A DNA stretch of 64,000 nucleotides, taken from positions 10,664,001-10,728,000 of the forward strand of contig CM060734.1 in NCBI GenBank assembly GCA_030704615.1. Direction: 5' to 3'. This DNA is from Takakia lepidozioides. Lineage: Eukaryota; Streptophyta; Takakiopsida; Takakiales; Takakiaceae. Positions 56,545 to 64,000 of this stretch are shown piece by piece. A model generated the notes under the pieces. The model had not been told where the DNA came from. It saw only the letters and a program-made list of their open reading frames with translations, and ran no database searches. The position numbers and the translations under genes were made by a program. How positions within the stretch are numbered: the first letter of the stretch is position 1; every line of letters starts with the position of its first letter.

Positions 56545-59500
56545 AGCCTGGCCTCCTGACAGTGGGCTGATGTGAAAGGATTGACTGTGCCTGGTGGGCC
56601 AGGAAAAAGCCGGTTCTTTATGATGGTTGCTGGCGAGTGACCAATGGAGTTCTGGAGGGGCCTTGACGAGAGCGTTTCCAGGAATTGGAGGAACGACGGA
56701 GCTGAGAGGCGTTGAAAGGGCAGATACTGGAAAGAAGGGAAGGAGGGCCAGAGTTAAGGAGGGAGCGATTAGGAGAAACTGAAAATGTGACTAAGTGTAT
56801 GGAGCTGGAAAGAGTGAGAGCGGGAGAGAGAGAGCTTAGTGTGCGAGTGATAGATAGTGAGAGTGGGGGAGGGTGACGAGGGGGCTGGATTCGACGGTGG
56901 GAGGGCCCGACCAGGTGGCAGAGGTGAAGTTATTCGTCATGAAGTTGACGGCTACTGCAGGCTCTTTGGAATCCCGATACGGATGAATAGCGCCGCTTAC
57001 TTGTGGGAAAGTTAAGAGAGAGAGCTGGGATGAAGAGGTGATGATGGGGCTCTTGAAGTTTTAGAAAGATGATTCCCGTCGTTATGATAATGCAAAACTG
57101 AATTAAAGTTAGTATTCTTAGAAGCTAATGCTTCAATGGTCTGGAATCTGCTAACAACCCATTCTAAAACTATCTGGAGATAGTCGATGTAGGCGCTTGA
57201 CGGGACCGTTGGGGGCTCTCTCTCACCGCAAACTACCGAGCTCCTACATCGCTGCTTATCTTCCCTCATTATCAACATTTCAAAGTTCAGTTTGGTCAAA
57301 CGTTTTCAAAATAGTTTAAAAAAACAAAGTTTTGAAATCAAACGGTGGTATGACCGGCGGTAGACGGTGACAGATAGCAACCTCGCCGTCGCCGTTCGTT
57401 GGCGCTGCGCTGCTGCTTTGCACTTTCGTGCTGCGCGCAAGAAGATCTGCTTCCCGACACACATCACAATAATCCAAGACGGAGAGTGTTCAAGTTCAAG
57501 AGTAACGGAGTTGGTGCTTCCTCGCTCCTTCTTTTCTACGGACATATTCATACCGACAGTGCCATCAACACACTTTCCCCGACATAGCTATATCAGCTTG
57601 CTGTTGGATTTGCTGGGCACATTATCGATAGATTCCCGAACCCACATTGAAGGTCTTGGGTGCTGACACTTCTCTTTCGCCGACTAATAGCTATCCAGCA
57701 GAATACCGACAGTACTGGGGTTGGCTAGCGCTTGGAACGTGCTCTGTAAATCTTCCTCTCACACTGAGTTTCTGCGTTCGAGCTTCTCTATCCGACAGCT
57801 ACAAGGAAACCCCCTCTTACCAGAACTTGCTGTTGTCATGCATTACCGATCAATCAATCTTCTAGCTCCTCCGTGCCCAGCTACAAAAGAGCACTCAATT
57901 TGTACCCGCATATTCTCGTAGTTCTGTTCTCCCTGTAGCACCAGATGTACATGATACTGATGGTGGCGGGGGGCCGTCCAACTGCAGGAGTACGTTGCCC
58001 AATTACCCCGTTGCTTTGGCGGAGGCTGATCACCATACCAGGTTCAAGTACGTGTGGAGCTTCCAACAGGACTTTTGGACCGCCAAAACCGCCCCCCAAC
58101 CCCCATGTCTCAATGAACGATGGTCAGGAAAGCATTCACACGATAACGCAGGCATATGCTGAGGGTGATGGAGAAGCTTCCCACTTGATTTGGCCGGACG
58201 AGACGACGAGACGCCCATGACCCCTAGTCCCGTGCAGAAGCATGAGGAAGGTAGTGTCAGCCGGACTGCCCTAGCCTCGGTAAGGATCTCCTCATAGACA
58301 GAGGTTGATCATGGATATGGTACAGGACCCTGCAACCTACGGTCGAGACATCCTGGGCGAAGACCAAGGATAACGAAATTGGTTCTTGGAGGCGGCCACC
58401 TGGTGTCATCCAGTCCAAAAGGGGGTGGGGTGATGGAGGTAGTTCCGTCTTGAGATGGCCGCCTACTTCGAGGCCGTGGTGATGGTGCTAGTTCCTGGAT
58501 TGAGGAGGGGCATGCTTGATAGAAGATGTCGCGATGGCCTCCTACTTCCCAGCTTCAGTAATGAGGGCCAGACCGCTAACAACCCATTACTCATTCAAGC
58601 ACCCGTGGTTAAGTCAGTTCGGGGAGTTAGATACCCAACGACTTTTTGAAATATTCTGTGCAAAGGCAAAGATCGACTCTCGATGAGCGCAATACTTGTC
58701 GGCTCGCGCTAGCAATCCAGAATCACTGTTGTCATCCACATTCATGAACAATGTTGTATATACGGTTGGCCGCGTGTCCACATGTGCACCAAATATGTTC
58801 CTGATAGTTACAGAGAATAGACTTTGACAATCATTTACATTCAAAGGAAACTTAAAAACTGATCTTCATGCAAACTATTCTCGGACTACATATAAAAAGT
58901 TGACCAGGCTGATGAGTCTTTATCTCTGTGTGCTGTTCCAGGAAAGGCATGTTTCGTAGTTCCCCAAAAAGACTTAAGCTCTCTCTACTATTATCTATAG
59001 GATTGTGCCAAGCCGAACATGGAACGAGGAATGTTTCCTTGGAACTTGCAAAGATGCAACCACCTCCTGGGAGAGAGAGACCAACCACCAGGCATAAGGG
59101 GAGGGAGTGTTTCGCCTTGCCCATCGGCCTTGTCACCATGAGAAATTGAGTGAGAAAGAGACTCACGGAATAGCTTCGGTACTGATCACAGAGTGCCCAA
59201 GAAAAAAAGGGACCTGTGTCAGTTTCCCACCCAAGCCTGCAATTCAAGCTCTTGCAGTCATCACTAACATTATGCTCAACAAACTTAGTATGCAGAAGGT
59301 GGACAATGTAAGCTGCCAACCTTTTCATTTGATAAATGTAGAGCTCCACCATCTCTCTCTGTGTCTCTCCAATGTCCCCACTCCTGCCTTACAAGGGGAA
59401 GAATACCGAAGACCTCTTGCAGGCTGGAGGGCGTGCAGTCTTGCAGGCATTTGCACTTCAAGATCTTGTTGGCTATAATTGACTAGAGTAACATCCACTC

Positions 59501-60265
59501 AATTCATGCCAACATTACAGAAGCCGACTCCACAGAGCTGAATGGGGAATCCTTAAACTTCCATGGAACACTCAACCACAACACCAGGTTATAAACAGTT
59601 TAGCATACATATCTTGCTACAAAAGATCAGACTCCAAACAATGCATGTAAGGGAAAAAAATTCCCCTAGGACTTATGCACAGCATTAAACAAAACAGCTT
59701 TTTCCCTTTATTACCTTGGGAGGATCGTTGCTCTAGAAATACCACTGCTGCTCCCACAAAGATGTGGAAGATACATATTTACACAATTCCAAAGAAAATT
59801 GCAGGCCTCGAAGGTCAGCACTCTGGCTATGATCTAGTACATGCAAATCCATCGGCGAAACTTGACAAACCGCTGGCTCTCCATTTGATTGTAAATATGA
59901 CTTGGGGACTGCTATTCTGGTCTTCTCATTATCAGATGTGGGCCAGCATGGTGATGAAAAAAGGTATGATTACTCCTGAATCCAAACTGAGATCCCCCTT
60001 CTAGTAAGCGGTGAACCGAGCACAGTTACCTCCAAGTTACAAGGAAAACCCTTAATACTTATTGCAACGATGATTAGTTTCAGAAGACAGATGTCCCTCG
60101 ATGTGAATGAGCTACAAATGGTTGTATTATGCACCACCTTTTGACTGTCACTTGGCTCGTTCTGCGTCCAGAGCAATATGAAAATCTGTATTGGCCCATC
60201 CAAAACTTGCCAGGTCATTGGAAACAACCTTCCGTTGCTCTTTTGAGTTGAAAATCACAAGTAGG
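56545..60265. other. No gene recognised
   Basis: Upstream flank of the LINE followed by ~3 kb without a supported gene. ORFs of 60-125 codons lack domains. 58390-58560 has short diverged duplications (GGCCGCCTACTT-like words). The stretch left of 60265 probably includes the 3' UTR of the epimerase gene. Confidence 0.4.
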
Positions 60266-62304
60266 TCAATATATTGCCACAACTTTGGCCATGTGCTCTA
60301 CTGCATGCGAGTGATTTGCTTGCTGCAGCTCAATCAATACACCCATGTTGTCTAATGGGTGCAAAAACAGGACAGGTCGATTCTCTGCCCCCAGTGTTGG
60401 TCCACAATCACTAAGACTTTTCACTCCCACCTTGTCTAGATGGCCAGCTGCTGAATGCAAATCATCCACCTGGAGGAAAAAAGTGGCATAAAATATTGAT
60501 CGGGTGGATGAAGACACAATAATCCACATACGACCAATTATGACAGAACCTACCTAGTCTAAAACAAGGTATGTGTAAGTCAGACAGTCTCGTTGACCTA
60601 GAGAGCGGAAGTCAACAAGAGGGAAAGGACTTTTCACCGCTAGGGAGATATGGTGGATGCCACCCTTGGGATTCATCTGCAAAAACGAAAAGACAGGGCT
60701 CTGCTCTCCCAGTGGATGCAACAGCTCAATGGCCACGTTTGCGAGCTGCACGAAGACTACTGTCACTCCAAGATTGGGCTGATCCTGCACTCAGGCAATA
60801 TACTTTGCACAATGTTATCTCCACATGAATCTTTCTCTCTCCCTCTCTTTTTGACTCTTTTCTTTTTCCAGCTCTAGAGCCAAAGCCCAAAAGATGGGCA
60901 GAACTTGGCCTTCCTTAAGCACCAAAGGCACATTGAACCAACCAGGCCACTGAAGGTAACAGTGGAAATCAAAATGAAAAGGTTCCGTTAAAAGATTCAC
61001 ATCTCTCGAGTCAAGAGCCTTGAAGATACACTCCCTCCTAGAGACTTATCCAAAGATTATGTCTGCCAGGGCCTCTCTCTCAATCAATAATACATTTCAG
61101 GAATGAAACACTGCTGGCTGTAAGTTAAAAATGGCACTTCCTGTTCAAATTGCACCTGGGATGAAGGGAGTGCATCCTGATTGATGGCTGCAGGATCATC
61201 ACAGCTCCGAGATGGCACAATTACACTTTCTAGTGCCACAGGGTTCACTCATGGGAGCCAATCAGCATGTCTAGAGCGCAATGATGATTACAATTTGCAA
61301 GCCCCATTCAGCAATAAGACAAACTTCAACATAATACACAAGAAATGAGTATTTGAGTTCACGTCCAATTCACTAACCACTGGGTCGCTCACTTGTGCTC
61401 CAAAGGCACTGCGGTAATGCTCAGCAGCTGCAGAGAGGTCTGGGACAGCAATGGCTATGTGTTTGAGACCCTTGACTGCAAATGGGATGTCATCAGGGGG
61501 GCTTCTAACAGCCCACCCTCCACAACGACCCCCACTGCCAGTACCTACATGATTACACATTGCCTGCAAGGTCTTCCACTATTTATTTCAATCAGCAAAA
61601 TTGACTATTGTGTTATTCCAACACCAAGATGAACCAACCCCCATTGGAGCTTATAGCATATCCTATGATAACCATACACACTGCCAAGCCAATCCACAAA
61701 CTAAGTAACATATTTCTCCCAAGGGGCCCGGACTGTTGCAATAGTAAAAAGGGGGGGCCCACTTACAACATTAGTTACTGATGTGTAACCAACTCATGTG
61801 AATTATGGCCACATTTTCAGATAGGCCATTCCGTTTCACACAGGCTTGATGGTTAAAGTTTTGAAAACCCACTCACCCGAGACTGTGGATAGCAGAGACC
61901 TGGAAGAGAGAGGGCTTTTGCCCGTAACATAGGTGCAAGCGACCTCCACAGAGTTCCTGCCATTAGATCCCTTCTAAAGTCGTTTCCCTCAAAGCCGTCA
62001 CTGAAAGATCCAACCAAGGCCTCCTGTTTGTTGGAATATCTCTCGACCACACTACACAGCCTTGAGCTCTTTTGCCCTTCTAGCACCAGATCTGCAAAAC
62101 ATATTCCAATCCTCAGCTAACGTCTTCAATCGGTGAAGAATCTAGCGTCACCAAGCATCTCCACCAAATCAATCTACGGAAAATTGACTGATCCTGTCTG
62201 CCAAAGTTTCTACTCGTCACACTTTCCCTTTGAAAGCTCTGAAATTTTCTCAACCTCCTAGGCTTAAACAATTCAACAGCCAAACTAGAACTCCTTTGGA
62301 ACAT
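60266..62304 (-). CDS. Methylmalonyl-CoA epimerase, five exons
   Basis: Interconverts (R)- and (S)-methylmalonyl-CoA in propionyl-CoA breakdown, upstream of the B12-dependent mutase. Proposed exons (right to left): ~62304-62190 (3' end uncertain), 62091-61877, 61563-61378, 60784-60638 and 60469-60266 (stop). The last three joins are GT-AG and phase 0. Exon 1 (MFQRSSSLAVELFKPRRLRK) and exon 2 are basic, fitting mitochondrial import. The vicinal-oxygen-chelate core matches animal epimerases: LKHIAIAVPDLSAAAEHY, FGAQVSDPV, GVTVVFVQLANVAIELLHPL, FLQMNPKGGIHHISLA, PVLFLHPLDNMGVLIELQQA. Metal-ligand positions (His in KHIAI, His in GIHHI, Glu in VLIELQ) are present. A general glyoxalase-family protein is the alternative, but LLHPLG, GGIHHI and the C-terminus favour epimerase. 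Confidence 0.85.
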
Positions 62305-63898
62305 TTCTGCTTCTTCAGGTGCTCACATCCCCATGAATGCATGAAAGCGAGAACCAACTTCCTGTAGAGAGTTTTTCCTTTCCCCCTCCTCTCTCCTTTG
62401 TTTCATCAACTTTTTGATCTTAGGGCCATAACTTTCCCTCCATTTCATTGTGGAAGTATTCTTACTTATACTTTTCACACTTCTAGTTCAGAAAATAATC
62501 ATGTGACTTAAAACAACTGCTGATTTTTACCCATTTCATGTACAGAAGCTAGTTGCATGTAAAGAAGAAAACTTTTGCACATTATGACTTATGGTAGTTG
62601 TTTCTATAGATCAATTTGCAATCATTTTACAATTTTCTACTTCCCACAAAGTGCCTATAACATGTTACTTTTACTAAGCCAAATTTTAAGTCAACTTCAC
62701 TTTTTGAGTCTACCCCTTGAAAATTCACTCATGCAACGATTCGAGAAAGATGACAAAAGTGCTTTTCTTACATGCGTCTCATGGGAGTCTCATCCTCTTG
62801 TCAAGACCATGTTGTGAAATTACATATGCACATATCTAAGGCCCCAAGGTCACCAGAGAAGAGAAGACCAAACAGAGGATATATTCGAAGCAAGATACCA
62901 CCTTTGAAGCATACTTAAATACTCAAATGTCTAATTTACCCAATAGGCAGGTCGTACAGCAAAGCATCATAAAAGATCTCCACTAAAATCCCTTCTCACC
63001 AGGGTCCTAAAACAGCAAGTGCTAGGCAATGAACAGTCACCCAATTCTGCAATTACCATCAGACTCATATGTGTAGTGATGCAATTCCACATGGCAAAAC
63101 CCTTGACAATGCCAGCTCAAGTATGCACTGTTCTCCAGGTACATGAAGCCTGGAAATAGTGACAGGAGTAATGAACTAAGTGTCAAATGGTTCTCAAATG
63201 GCAACGAGTTCAACTATGTCCACAGCATCCTGTTCTCACTGACATCACATTTGAATTTTGGTGACTCAAACCACCAAACTTGAACAGACACTGTGGGTGG
63301 AGAGAGCTCAAATGTGTAGTAGAAAATAATCAAAAGTGCTATCCCTTCTCACAACCAAAGTCTCCATATTCTTCAGAAAATATGTGCCACAAGCAAGTCC
63401 TTAAACCTCCTCATCAACTTTGCTTGCTATGTTCAAGTGAGCATCATAAAACCGCTAATGGGCGTGCCATCCCTGAGATCAACCCCAGCAGGTGCATTGG
63501 CATTGGCTGTGGGCGAGCAAAACGACAATTATGGAAGACTTTTAGATCCTTGTGGGTTCGTCAAAACCAACATTCACAGGGGGCCGTCATATTGCTCTAA
63601 GAAAAAGCTTTCCGCGATACTACCGACCCATATTTCACTCCGCTCCTGAACCTTCCCCCCTTCCACGCTCTCTCCCTCAATGCCACACTTGTGGTTGCAA
63701 AGAGCTACAGTCAAGATGGCACTTCATTGGAAAGAGTTAAGGCAGCTGTTCACACCCAGGCAGGAGTGGTTACAGCCTGCGGGGGTCAATGGCGGTAGAG
63801 CATCTTCATATTGGTGGACAATTACAAAGATTTTTTTTCCATTCTCTGTGTCCCTCTGAAGCAAACGCCACAAAGGGCATGAAGAGGATGATCCTTAC
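62305..63898. other. No gene recognised; epimerase promoter side
   Basis: This stretch lies upstream of the epimerase start. Small ORFs at 63280-63740 (+) have no recognised domain. The sequence is AT-rich with pyrimidine runs. The right part may be an intron of the gene whose possible exon begins at 64000. Confidence 0.4.
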
Positions 63899-64000
63899 CT
63901 GCCAGGCCTATAGAACACTCATCGCGATACTCTAACCACCTCTCTCCGTAAATGCCATAAGAGTAGTTCTCCCATGCCGATGGGCGTGTATGCGGAATAC
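63899..64000 (-). CDS. Possible exon of an unidentified gene, cut by window edge
   Basis: The - strand is open from the window edge to a good donor (GTAAGG) at 63898-63893, encoding a Tyr/Glu/Arg-rich peptide (SAWENYSYGIYGERW, then LEYRDECSIGLAG). The amino-acid pattern looks protein-like and the donor is canonical, but only 34 codons are visible and no family is recognised. Confidence 0.3.

Overview
This window looks like repeat-rich nuclear DNA of a eukaryote of the green lineage, most likely a streptophyte (charophyte-type) alga. The host genes have many GT-AG introns. The transposons are plant-type: L1-like LINE with a CCHC ORF1, CACTA, PIF/Harbinger MITE, MULE, Ty3/gypsy. One host gene, methylmalonyl-CoA epimerase, is not expected in flowering plants. 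The species cannot be fixed from the sequence alone. Bacterial features (operons, RBS) do not apply.

Layout. 0.8-8.0 kb holds an apparently intact six-exon BTB-BACK protein gene (+ strand) with a 5'-truncated LINE in intron 2. 8.8-9.2 kb is a complete PIF/Harbinger MITE. 12.2-15.1 kb is a decayed MULE-type transposase (- strand). 16.5-21.7 kb holds minisatellites, then a long Ty3/gypsy gag-pol ORF cut off inside RT by 2.4 copies of a ~1.02-kb tandem repeat (21.7-24.2 kb). 24.4-26.9 kb is a candidate hypothetical gene; one of its introns carries 13 regularly spaced palindromes. 27.5-31.7 kb is a graveyard of gypsy fragments in both orientations; one contains a piece of a HOTHEAD-like GMC oxidoreductase and another a multi-membrane-span segment.

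34.5-42.5 kb is the most interesting element. It is a Ty3/gypsy retrotransposon in which one reading frame carries Gag with zinc knuckles, a retropepsin, a C5-cytosine DNA methyltransferase (Dnmt3/DRM-like motif set), RT, RNase H, integrase and a C-terminal PHD finger. The frame is broken by eight in-frame stops, most of them explicable as C-to-T transitions. A ~950-bp near-identical inverted repeat lies on either side of it (31.8-32.7 and 44.4-45.4 kb).

46.2-56.5 kb is a nested structure. An L1-type LINE on the - strand (ORF1 ~56.5-54.2 kb, ORF2 49.3-46.8 kb) is split by a 4.74-kb CACTA element with perfect TAA target duplications. Conceptual removal of the CACTA element rejoins LINE ORF1 in frame, and its stop overlaps the ORF2 start. 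The CACTA element carries fragments of a pentatricopeptide-repeat (PPR) gene.

60.2-62.3 kb is a five-exon methylmalonyl-CoA epimerase gene (- strand) with an arginine-rich, probably mitochondrial N-terminus. A possible exon of another - strand gene runs off the right edge.
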